Of a DNA stretch of 64,000 nucleotides, positions 24,011-34,415 are shown piece after piece. Location: positions 7,356,001 through 7,420,000 of the forward strand of contig NC_087119.1 in the NCBI RefSeq assembly GCF_963855985.1. The letters run 5' to 3'. The notes under the pieces are model-generated. The model made no database searches, was not told the origin of the DNA, and saw only the letters and a list, made by a program, of their open reading frames with translations. Source of the DNA: Ostrinia nubilalis. Its lineage: Eukaryota; Arthropoda; Insecta; Lepidoptera; Crambidae. The first letter of the stretch is position 1, and the number at the start of each line of letters is the position of its first letter. Position numbers and translations under genes: made by a program.

Positions 24011-25110
24011 TAGTCCAGTCATTTAAGCTTAAATTAGGTAAGAATCTCGGAATTCGAGATACCCAGCTGTAAGTCTGTAAATACTTGTATATTGACACCC
24101 TAAAAGTTGTCTCAAAACCTACATATGGTAGGGTGTAAGCAACTATTAAATGTTAAGGTCAAAGGTCACAAAAATCGGTTTTTTGCGCTTTTTTTGGAAA
24201 TATCTCATTTCCTATGGGTTTTTTGCTATTTGTATTTATTATCAATATTGTAGAATACAAAATTTTCTGCAAATTTTGTTAAAAAAAATTTTTTATACGG
24301 TGAACCGTTTTCGAGATAGAGGGCGGCCGCTAGTACTTATAATAAATCTGTAGAGGTCAATTCTATACATGAAATATATTTTCAAAATAACTATCAGGGG
24401 GTGATTAGTGATCGATACTGATGCCAAAAATGCAATCAGTAAAATTTTTGTCTGTCTGTCTGTCCGTCTGTATGTTCCTTATAGAAACAAAAACTACTCG
24501 ACGGATTTTAACTAAACTTGGTACAATTATTCTTCATACTCCTGGGCAGGTTATAGTATACTTAGGAATTCCCACGGGAACAGGAATTAGCGGGAAAATC
24601 CTTTTGTATGAAAAATCTAAACGCTTAACGGAAGTTAGACGCTTGAAATTTGGCATGTAGGACCTTAGTAAACTTAAAGCTTAGTTACAACAAGGAATTC
24701 CCGAAATTCCCACGGGAATTAGCGGGAAAATCCTTTTGCATGAAAAATCTAAACCGCTTAAGTTGACCTGAAGTGATGCAGTGACCGCGCGCTCTCCGCC
24801 CTCTATCTCGAAAACGGTTCACCGTATAAAAAAAATTTTTAAACAAAATTTGTAGAGATTTAGTATTCTACAATATTGATAATAAATACAAATAGCAAAA
24901 AACCCATAGGAAATGAGATATTTCTAAAAAAAGCGCAAAAAACATTTTTTGTGACCGTTGACCTTGAAATTTAATAGTTGCTTACACCCTAGTTCACCCT
25001 ACCATATGTAGGTTTTGAGACAACTTTTAGGGTGTCAATGTACACGTATTTACAGACTTACAGCTGGGTATCTCGAATTCCGAGGTGAACTTACTATAAT
25101 GACTGGACTA
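24011..25110. mobile_element. Foldback element with about 310-base arms
   Basis: The left arm, from TAGTCCAGTCATT to about 24325, is repeated inverted in 24797-25110, which ends AATGACTGGACTA. The arms include ACCATATGTAGG/CCTACATATGGT and AGATAGAGGGCGG/CCGCCCTCTATCT. GTA flanks both ends. The centre is occupied by another repeat (24326-24790). The arms are noncoding and diverge moderately. Confidence 0.75.
24326..24790 (-). repeat. Repeat nested at the centre of the foldback
   Basis: It is closely related to 45153-45630. Shared words include CTTATAATAAATCTGTAGAG, GATCGATACTGATGCC and repeated GAATTCCCACGGGAA with AGCGGGAAAATCC. GTCTGTCTGTC microsatellite present. Both copies have the same relative orientation to their flanking GGCCGCTAGT. 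Confidence 0.6.
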
Positions 25111-26029
25111 GTACGACGTGTAATTTACGAATTACCATATTAATTTAGATTATTAAAATAAAACGCCTTCGGTAAAACAAACAGTCGGAAAACGTAATAA
25201 CGTTTTGATATAGTCAATAACATAGCATGTCTGTACGTCAACGAAATTGTATTGTAGTTGTTTAATAAATCATAATGACAGATTTTAACCGTTGGTACTT
25301 AAGAAGGTATTATTGTAGCCTTTATCGTATCGCAACACTATCCAAGGATTTTGAATATTTCTGAAAGATTTTTATAAATTGTATTTCTGCGAGAAAGATT
25401 CAGATTATTGTCACTTTTAAACTAGGCATTTCAAATTATTTAATGTACTGTCCCAGAAGCATGCACGATAAATTACATGTGTATAAAACTGAAACTCGAG
25501 CTAATTTAAAATTGGTTTATTTATAGAAACTTAAAAAGGGAACATAGAATTTGCATTTAAATTGCGAAAAACAGCCACATTCAGTTCACAATTTTATTTT
25601 AAGAGATGTATGGATGTATTAGTTTATGCTGGGTGTCGAAGACAGATTAAGGGCATCAAAAAAATCGATATTTTCATTACTTTGACCTTCGGGTCGAGGC
25701 AAAAAAAGTGAAATAAGAATACAGCATTGATTGAAATAACATTGCTTGTAGGTATGTAAAATTTGAAGATATTGAAGTTTTTTCAGAATCGGCCCTCGCT
25801 TTACAATATTTTAAATGTACGAGGTAAATTACAAGTAAAGAACATAAAAAATATTCTTAAAGGTAGCTAGGACAACAACTTGTATAACACGGCGTAACGT
25901 AAAGAGTAATATCTAAGCTATTACGTGTTTTATCTCGTTGGGGGGCCTTGGGTTTTCATGTATGTCTACTCATAGGGATTTCAATATTATTAAAATTCGA
26001 ATTTCGCAGGCGATAATGCACATATTATA
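25111..26029. other. AT-rich intronic DNA
   Basis: No gene or element supported. Confidence 0.4.
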
Positions 26030-26280
26030 CAGGGTGGAATTTTGTAATGCCACTTGAAGGGAAAGTACTCTTTCGAAAATCTTTGAATGCAGTACTCTTT
26101 CTTTTAAAAATAAAGGAATGTTTTCTTTTAGTAAAATTTTCTACAGTATTAAGACTTATTATTTTTATTCTACATGTATCATAATATAAGCTGTGTGTTT
26201 TCCTAATAAAGAAAATTAAAAATAAAATAAAATAAAATTAAGGTTACTTTTCCTCCAGGTGGCATTACAAAATTCCACCC
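26030..26280. mobile_element. 250-base MITE, CAGGGTGGAATTTTGTAATG ends
   Basis: CAGGGTGGAATTTTGTAATG and CATTACAAAATTCCACCC are inverted ends, extending into GCCACTTG/CAGGTGGC. TA at both borders. Noncoding. Confidence 0.65.
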
Positions 26281-26419
26281 TAGTATAGTATCCACTTTGT
26301 GTAAATACTGTGAATGCTACGAGTTAAAATAACACTTCTGGCACTGCTGGGGCTGGGGGTGTACCACTCAGTATCGGTACAAGTTCTAAAAACGTTTACA
26401 CATAAACTTATGTCTGTAG

Positions 26420-26866
26420 CAGGGATGTTATGGATATCCGTAACCGTAACCGAAACTTTCGTATATCCGAAATAAAAAAATATCCGAAACCGTAACCGTA
26501 ACCGATTCAAAATTTTCAGATAATTTCGGATGTAGGCAGTTTAAATTGTTTTTGTAAGCATTATATGTAAAGGCATAACAGCCTGATTTACCTTTATAAT
26601 GCCATCTAGTAACTATTTTTATTTATTTATTACTTTTTATTCGATGTAAAGTGTGCGGCCATGAATGAACCGTGTTGGACAACTATTGCAAATTGCATTC
26701 TAAAGCACAGATATCCGTAACCGTAACCGAAACTTTCCGGATAACCGAAACTTTCCGGATATCCGAAATAAAAAAATATCCGTAATCGTAACCGAAACCG
26801 GTATAATATTAATCCTATTTCCGTAACCGTATCCATAACCGAAACTACATATCAATAACATCCCTA
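26420..26866. mobile_element. hAT-type element with perfect 8-base TSD GTCTGTAG
   Basis: It begins CAGGGATGTTATGGATATCC and ends AATAACATCCCTA. GTCTGTAG is present at 26412-26419 and 26867-26874. The subterminal regions are built from degenerate ATCCGTAACCGTAACCG repeats. Same family as 33229-34543, but shorter and without its insertions. The in-frame minus ORFs reading SFGYGYGY.. are repeat translation. Confidence 0.88.
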
Positions 26867-27801
26867 GTCTGTAGTCCTTGAAAACGACAGTAGACATGTC
26901 CTTGGGCATGAAGTGTGGAAGTAACGCCGCGATCCGGTTTAGAGTAGACAACAGCACATCAGAGTATACAAATCCGTTGCAAAATATCTCCTATTACAAG
27001 TACGTAAGATCCCACAGTTTATAGCTTGAGGTGCTGTCGTTTGTACGTCTGACACAGACTGCTTTCGATACACAGAGCAAACACGAGACCCATCATTAAA
27101 ATAGTAACATAGGCATATTTTAGTCACTTCTAAACTCTATAATCAATTAATCACTTCCACAACGTAAATACACATTTTCAAAGAATAATAAAATCTTTAC
27201 ATTAGCATTAGTGAATAAATAAAATAGAAAACTTGCAAAGTTTATGTTTTTGATCACTTAGGTATACTGAATGAAAATCGCTGTAGTATGTTATTCCACA
27301 TCATTTCTATTTAAAACTCTATTCCGTGTAGTTAATCATCAACATCACTCAAACCATGACGTACTCGTAATTGTATTCAGAATATCTTTCAATAAATTAG
27401 CTCTACCTACTTTCTTTTAAACTCGGGGCTGAGAAGACAATACTTAGCAGTTAGGAAACTCCAAAAAAACAAAATACTACGACCTCGGCGCAAAACTACG
27501 ATAATGCGCGCGTATTCCGAAGGCAAAGAGCAATGTCGTCATCGGATCAAAACGAACTTAAAATATTACACGTGCGCCTTTATAACATTTTAAACGCTGC
27601 GTAACAAGGTAAATATGATTCACAATAATGATAAAATGAAAATCCAGGACATTAATTAACCTAGTAGCACGGTTTTGAGACGACGCGTCCGCTGAATGAG
27701 ACAAGTGTCATCCATTCATCATCATAAAACATACAACTAATTGAGGTAAAAGGAACTAAAATTTGTTACAACCATTACAAACATTTAAAATTAATGTCTA
27801 C

Positions 27802-27948
27802 CTGTTGTTGTTGTTGGTGTATCTGAGCCACAAGTTTGATGCCGCTGAGTTCCAAAGAGCGAGGATCCAGAGACCTGCTCCTGGGTTTCTCCGAGTAGAA
27901 CACATCCTCATCCCTCTTGCCTTTCTTCCACCTGAAGTAGTTCGCCAT
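27802..27948 (-). CDS. Alternative first coding exon (short isoform)
   Basis: The ATG at 27948 sits in a GCCGCCATGG context, a textbook start. It opens 49 codons beginning MANYFRWKKGKRDEDVF and ending with a run of five glutamines, followed by a CAG/GTAGAC donor at 27802 in phase 0. An in-frame GTG 18 bases upstream is not needed as a start. The DNA just upstream (27949-28400) is CpG-rich, as expected for a promoter. Because it ends in the same phase as the exon at 48558-48427, it can splice to the microexon at 8788-8764, whose own translation (RIAQQQQY) continues the Gln-rich run. I read it as an internal promoter giving a shorter protein from the same gene. It could also be an independent gene. 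Confidence 0.66.
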
Positions 27949-28400
27949 GGCGGCACTCGCGGCCACAGCGCATGCTCACGCGCAGACTGTCAGTGGGACC
28001 GGTTGTTTTCACACATTTTCGTAATAGCGCCGAGGTTAGATCGCGGAGACATCTCTCTAAGTACTGAGCGATAACGTGGTTGTCACGAGATGTAATTGTA
28101 GTTATGCAATGGCTTACTACCGATATTGGATTTTGGGTTCCGCAGCGGAACTGGGAAGTGGTTAGTGTTGTGACTTGTTTTATTTATCGTCGTCACAGAT
28201 TCAGGTTTTGAATTAAGTTGATAAGATGTACACAATAATTATGGGGCGTCACGTCGATAATGTGTATCGATACGTGCGATTGTTTCGGAGTGGTGCGGTG
28301 CGCGCGCGACGCTACCCCGGCGTGCGATCGCAGTGATTACACTGTGTCAGAGCAGACCACCACGCGAGCGGTAATTCCGCGACACAAACGTGGGTACGCC
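27949..28400 (-). promoter_or_regulatory. CpG-rich promoter region of the alternative first exon
   Basis: A CpG-rich tract with two dense blocks (about 27945-28000 and 28265-28400) lies upstream of the start codon at 27948, flanked by AT-rich DNA on both sides. No clear TATA box was found, which fits a dispersed-type promoter. Confidence 0.45.
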
Positions 28401-29097
28401 ACCGTTTAACATAATCGTGATGATGCAGCTCCGAGCATGAGCTACTAAAACCAATAGCAACGTGTTAACATGCCCATTGACCAGTTTGTATTTGTCATGT
28501 CCGCGATATGACGTCTAACGCGCATGAGTGTTTTGATAAGGCAAAAACTTGTTTGTGGTGGGCACATTGATTACGCGAGTTTGTTTAAAATTCTAAAAAA
28601 GATGATTTTTTCCAAGATAATTTCTAAATCTTTAATAACATATTTCCAGCAGATAATCTCAGTAAAATTCATTAATCGCTAGAGGGCTACTGAAAGTAGT
28701 AAGTACTAAGATTCATAAGGTGTAATTCTGAGAAAACATGATCCTAATGAAACTAGACCTTAGGAACATTTAATTTAATCCTAGCTACGATTAGTCTTGT
28801 TACAGTAGTTCTGAGATCATTTATGAAGGATGTGGTAACATGAGAATTTCCCTGCTCACTATCCGAGCATCTCTAGCTTGTCTCGGTCTCAACTGTCAGT
28901 TGCATTATGCGCCAGATTAACATGAATGCATATTCGAGATAACCCCTAGTGCGTCCACACATCCATCAATATGTAGTTCCAGTAAATATTTTTTGTGTTT
29001 CCGATACACATTTGTTCGCCCGTGGAAAAATGAAATTTATATTTGGCACTGGTCAATAATAAAATTAATCTCTTCTCTTATTCAAAAAACATTTTAA
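28401..29097. other. Intronic or upstream DNA
   Basis: No gene or clear repeat. Confidence 0.4.
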
Positions 29098-29435
29098 CCC
29101 TTAACTGGTATCGTGGGGGCCGCGCGGCCCCCACGCATGACGTTTTCTTTGATTTCTAAGAAGCTACGCATCGTGGGCAGCCAAAATTTTTGGTATTCTC
29201 ATATCGGCGCTACTCGCGTCTGGTGCAGGCGTTTCAGCACTGCATCATTCACCAGGAGGAAGATATGCACGTGTTGGGGTCCGCGCGGCCCCTACAATAC
29301 CAGTTACGTTAGTTTTTTTATCATGGCAATTTTTATTTGATTTTTGTTTTTTTGCAGTATTGATGGCTTATAAGTGATAAAACAATAGAAGATACCTAAA
29401 ACGATGTTTTTGATTCCAAATTAGTGATTAGTAGC

Positions 29436-29645
29436 ATGTCAGAAGAAGGATATAGTGATAATAAAATTATAGGCCACTGTGAAGACACAATAACCAATAT
29501 TCGGTCGATAATGAGTATACTGAATCTGATTTTCAAGTTTTTTCGTCGGAGAGTGAAAATGAAGATGTTGTAGGACCTAGTCAATCCAGCTACATACTAT
29601 GAAAATATAAATACAAGTGGTCTGAAAATCCACCAGGACCTGCTA
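29436..29645 (+). pseudogene. Truncated piggyBac transposase N-terminus
   Basis: The translation starts MSEEGYSDNKI, changes frame and continues ESDFQVFSSESENEDV, then after a stop reads YKWSENPPGP. An acidic start followed by a KWS..PP block is typical of piggyBac-family transposases. No DDD catalytic core remains. Confidence 0.55.
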
Positions 29646-29931
29646 ATGTTTGTCAACATAATATTTATGTTTTTATTACATTAAAACGTTATTTATTATT
29701 AAGTTCACATTGTTATGGATTAAATAAAATAATAATAATTTTGGTTATAACTTTCTAAACGATAGGTTTCATAGATATTTGTAACGTTAAAAAATATTAC
29801 GTAAAAAGTAGTTACTATTATGTAATGTCTTGAAGTATATAAGTAAGAAGATTTAATACAATAAAAACTAAATTATTACATAGAACAAGCCTGATATATA
29901 TATATAATTTATGAGCATTTATTCAAGTATA

Positions 29932-30195
29932 CAGGGTGTTAGGTAAATGGGTATATGAGCCGACACTAGCCCATGTTAACATGGTTATATAAATGGTATG
30001 GTGAAGTCAGAAAATTGATATTTTCATTTTAATTATTTTAATTTTCATACAAATTGGATTTTATAAAAAAAAATTTGTATGAAAATTAAAAAAATTAAAA
30101 TGATGATATCAAATTTCTGACTTCACCATACCATTTATATGACCATGTTAACATGGGCTAGTGTCGGCTCATATACCCATTTACCTAACACCCTG
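29932..30195. mobile_element. Palindromic MITE, CAGGGTGTTAGGTAAATGG ends, TA TSD
   Basis: Almost the whole 264 bases is one inverted repeat (arms about 130 bases), flanked by TA. Words such as GAGCCGACACTAGCCCATG recur at about 50950-51003 in the element ending there. Confidence 0.8.
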
Positions 30196-30679
30196 TATAG
30201 GTAAAACATGCTTGCTAGAAGCAAACATAGTATACGATACCAGTTACGTATGTCCAATTTACGATACCAGTTAAGGGTTAAGCAGAAGGCAAAAAATATA
30301 AATTCATAAAACAAACAAAGCTTTGTTGAAATCCGGCCAAACAAAAACGGTATTTTATTTTAATTGTACGGATCTCATAAATAAATATCGTTCTTTTCAC
30401 GTTTTTCACAGAAAGCTACATAATACAACTTCGGGCCGTCAAACAGCGGGCATGATCCATAACTTGACCTAAATAAAATTCGATTTCTCCACCAACCTCA
30501 AACATTTTCACCAACAAGTCCTGATCTCACACTGACAAATTTTCATACCATATCACTTTGCCGTCTGTGGTAATGGTAATAGCTTTTAACGCTTTTACCG
30601 CAGCGGTCCAAAATAATGGGTATATTTTAAACTGTTGATGGCTTTGGGTTTTCACTACGGAACCCGAGAACGTATGTAA

Positions 30680-31034
30680 AACTAGCTCTGCCCGCGAGTT
30701 CGTACGCGTCAAAGTTGTTTGAATAATATTTCCCGTGTTTGCAACATTTTTCTTTACTGCTCTGCCCCCATTGGCCGTCCCTATTCGGTCACCCTAGTGA
30801 TGTTATATGTATAGCCTAAAGCCTTTCTCGATAAATGGGCTATCCAAAACAAAACGAGTTTTTCAAATCGGACCAGTAGTTCCTGAGATTAGCGCGCGAA
30901 GCAAATAAACAAACAAACTCTTCAGCTTTATAATCTAGAAACAAAAAAAGGATTTTACGAAACTCCATCCCTAAGGGGGTAAAACGGGATCCACGCGTAC
31001 GAAGTCGCGGACGGCCGCTAGTATTAGTATAGAT
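30680..31034. repeat. Two partial heads of the ACTAGC repeat in opposite orientations
   Basis: ACTAGCTCTGCCCGCGAG at 30682 on plus, and on minus at about 31020 ACTAGCGGCCGTCCGCGAC. Together they look like two truncated, facing copies. The outer copy is fused to ATTAGTATAG. Confidence 0.45.
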
Positions 31035-32550
31035 GGGTAACACACGTACATATTGCAACAGGGATCAGATGTGTGATAAACCGCAAGTCGCTAGTGTTCC
31101 ATAGTTTAAAACGTTTTGTTCGTTTCATCTATTGTGCAGGAGGACAAAAGTCTAAGGGTATCGCTCCAAATATTCTGTCATTGTCATTCAAATTCAAATG
31201 TCTCTTACTAGTTTGTTTGCGCAACGTTATGAAGTAGGTATAATAAAGAAAGAAAAAATATTAATTATTTGATACCAAAAAGCTTTTGAGGAATATGATC
31301 AAAACTTCTTGTAGTTAATTTGTTATGAAACATCTTGATTGACGACATGAGTGACGAAAAACGCGTATTACCTATTTATTTCTAATTTTAAATTTTTTTT
31401 TCGAAAAAATTGTCTCATTTACCATTACCACCAGGATTAGTGTCCACGAAAACGCAAGTTTGAATGGTTAAAAAATGGTAATACGTACACGTACTGGTAT
31501 TACCATAATGTTGAATCAAAATCGGTGAAAATGAAAACTCGGGTAGGTACCTAAACTTCAAAACTTGTTTTATAGGAAGACTGAATTTTCTTACAAGCGG
31601 AATTTACTTTAAAAGAATCCCTTTAAATATGTAATGAAAATAGATATTTTGTTTTTAAAGACAATCTTTTTACCTTATAAGCATATTTAAGACCAACACA
31701 AACACAGATGGTGTAACTTACGCAGATACGCCGTTTTCACAGCTGTACATCTGCGTAAAACAGCCTAAATATATCCCAAAATGTTATTACCGATACAAAA
31801 TCGTGGCATTTGTAATGTAATAACAGATCATTTGCAATAAAACGCAGTAATAATAGTATTAATAATTAAATTACTTCCAATTTCCTTTACGAAACGGTCA
31901 TCAACATTTGAGATATCTCTAAATGGTAATGACGAAGATCAAGATAAAGGTATCAAAATACTTTAGGCTCCATTGAAAGCACGAAGAGGAAATTAACAAA
32001 AGCTGGCTAAAATACCTTGGCTACAAAACAAAATGGGTATGGTACACAGCGTAAACTAATATGACCGTAGGGAATCTCGAAGAAACAAGGAAAGTTGCAA
32101 AAACAACTTGAAATAATTTTCGAACAAGAACGGTCACCGGATACTTGTCAATATTCATTTCCCTTTATGAGATGAACACAATGAAACCACTTTGAGCTCT
32201 TGAATCAATGTAAAACGTTCTGGAGAGAGGAGGGCCGGTTATTTGTTCACGGGACATAACCATTATTTTATTGGAAACATAATGTTTGTTTTATCGTACT
32301 AATATAATGTAATTATTACCTATTTAAATCTATTTACATAATTTCTAGATCTGGGTCCCCAAAGATATACGAAAATTGCACAAAACACGCTGGTAAATCA
32401 AACTTCTGCGTTTAAGTTTAGTTAGTTTTTAACGTTAACTTAACTATCATAATCTATAATAATTATTTGATTTGAGAACGATCTCTATTATAATTTAAAT
32501 TACTTTTGTCTTCCGATCGCTCACTCGACATTACAAAAACAGGCATTATA
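31035..32550. other. AT-rich intronic DNA
   Basis: No gene or element supported. Confidence 0.4.
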
Positions 32551-33085
32551 CAGGGTGTCCCGTAATGTAACGTCAAGCCGGAACTGGGTATTGAGGCAAG
32601 TTATGCTGGTTATCAGAAAAATATAAAAAAAAATCTATGTGGCATATTTTCAAAATAATGGGCATTTAAAAAAAATCAAAAATTTCTACTCCAGGTGACG
32701 CTCTTTTTACTCGTGTTGCCACAAATCTTCACTTTTTCCAAATTTTTTTTTTGTTATGTAACCCTGAATAATGCTTCTCTAAATTGTTATCAAAATTACA
32801 AAACCAGCTGCTCCAGCTTGGATGAAAAAAATACATTATTCCCAAAAAAATTTTCAAAATAAAAATTTTGCCTAGTTTAAACTGACTGTACTGAAAAAAA
32901 ATTGTACTACGCGAGTGTGGCAAGTGACGTCATAATTTGGCGCATTTAGTAAGGATTCCAAAATGGTATAACACTTGGTAAATTCTTGCTGTAATTGTCG
33001 ACAATTTTTGGTTTTTTGGAAATAATCCCGTTTTTAACTTTATCTACCTTGGTTAAAAATTATTATTCTAATGTGCCCAAAATTC

Positions 33086-33128
33086 AAGTTTCTGTGACTG
33101 ACTACCGTACAGTCAGTCACAGAAACTT
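33086..33128. repeat. Perfect 18-base hairpin at the inner edge of the left arm
   Basis: Arms AAGTTTCTGTGACTGACT and its reverse complement, loop ACCGTAC. It straddles the boundary between arm and spacer of the foldback. Confidence 0.85.
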
Positions 33129-33283
33129 TTGTCACCATGACAGTAATTAGTAGTTGACATACTGTGACAAAAGTCACCCGTGCGTGCGCGCCGTTACTAC
33201 CTGCTCTGCCTGCACTTGTACTTGGTAACAGGGATAATAAGGATATGAAGTTTCGGTTATGGATACGGTTACGGATATTATAT

Positions 33284-34019
33284 CCTGACCAGGAACATAA
33301 AAACCCTCGCCATGTTGCGGAAAACTAATGGTACTAATTTCTTTTAATGGCAACAGTAACTGAAAACTTCATTGTCATGTCACCTTGCATGTCAGTCTAT
33401 TGTTGTCAAAGTGTAAACAAACTTTATTTTAAATGTGTGCAATTGATTTTGTGAATTAAATTGCTAAAATATTTTTATAGTCGTGAAAGAAAAGTGGTTC
33501 ACGATGTGTTAATGTATTTGTCGAAGAGAAATACTAAGGGTTCGGACAATATTTTCATTGAATAATGTTTCCGACAAAGGTTGTCAAATTGACTGACATG
33601 TTTATCGTATAGTACAGTCCACTATGAAAATTAGCTGTAGTCTGTTTCAACTACCTATTTTAAAGTTTTTTGTCACTTTCTAAGTTTTGAATTTTATGGA
33701 ATTGGGAAAGAAGTACCGAGTTTGAAGCGTTCATGAGCAGACATTGCAGTTGAATATTCAAGTTCTGAATTTGATTATTGATGAATAATAAAATAAATCG
33801 TACTAGCTCGATTGATGGTTTCATTTAATTTATTTAAACCAGGTTACCTTTAATAATATTTTTCGTTCATTTATGAAAATATCAAATTAGCCCGTAATCC
33901 TGAATCCTGATACATAAATTTAGCCTATTAATTTAACACATGTACGACTGTACTTAGTGTTGCACTATCAAATGCAATTGAAGCGCCTCTATGCCAGGGT
34001 TTTTATGTTCCTGGTCAGG
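33284..34019. mobile_element. 736-base TIR element nested in the hAT copy
   Basis: CCTGACCAGGAACATAAAAA at the left and TTTTTATGTTCCTGGTCAGG at the right are inverted, with TA-containing borders. The related hAT copy at 26420-26866 runs straight through this point, which supports a secondary insertion. Noncoding. Confidence 0.7.
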
Positions 34020-34288
34020 CTATAGAATAATATTATACCGGTTTCGGTTACGGTCACGGATATGAAATCATTTCAGATTATCCGAAAGTTTCGGATAATT
34101 TCGGTTACGGAATTATTAGAATTTCAAAAATGTAGGTATAATTCAAATAGCAAGATGCTGCGTGACCCACATAGCTACTTTATGTACCAACTAAGACGAC
34201 ACCTATGTATGATAAGGGTAAAACAGGCTGGCATATTAGATGGTGCCAGGGAATGCCAGACAAGTTGGTAACAAATATTAAGATTTAA

Positions 34289-34415
34289 GGTACAATTCCA
34301 AGACGGGCCGCAGACCGCAAACTGCAAAACACTATGAAATCGGCAGCGCGGCATTGCTAATGCGGCGTGTATACTGCAGATTTCATAGAGTTTTGCAGTT
34401 TGGAATAATTGTACC
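34289..34415. mobile_element. 127-base MITE with GGTACAATT ends
   Basis: GGTACAATTCCAAG and GAATAATTGTACC at the ends, and AAACTGCAAAACACTATGAA inverted against TTCATAGAGTTTTGCAGTTT inside. Nested within the hAT element. Confidence 0.6.

Larger units (their letters stand above)
29098..30277 (+). mobile_element. piggyBac-like deletion derivative with TTAA TSD
   Basis: It starts CCCTTAACTGGTATCGT and ends ACGATACCAGTTAAGGG, flanked by TTAA at 29094-29097 and 30278-30281. A second internal pair (GGGGCCGCGCGGCCCC at 29116-29131) forms a hairpin. A short transposase N-terminal remnant (29436-29645) remains and the catalytic part is missing. A separate MITE sits inside at 29932-30195. Confidence 0.82.

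Noticed and set aside
26630..26957. Frames reading SFGYGYGYGN-like repeats
   Set aside because: Translation of the ATCCGTAACCG array at the ends of a hAT element, not a protein.
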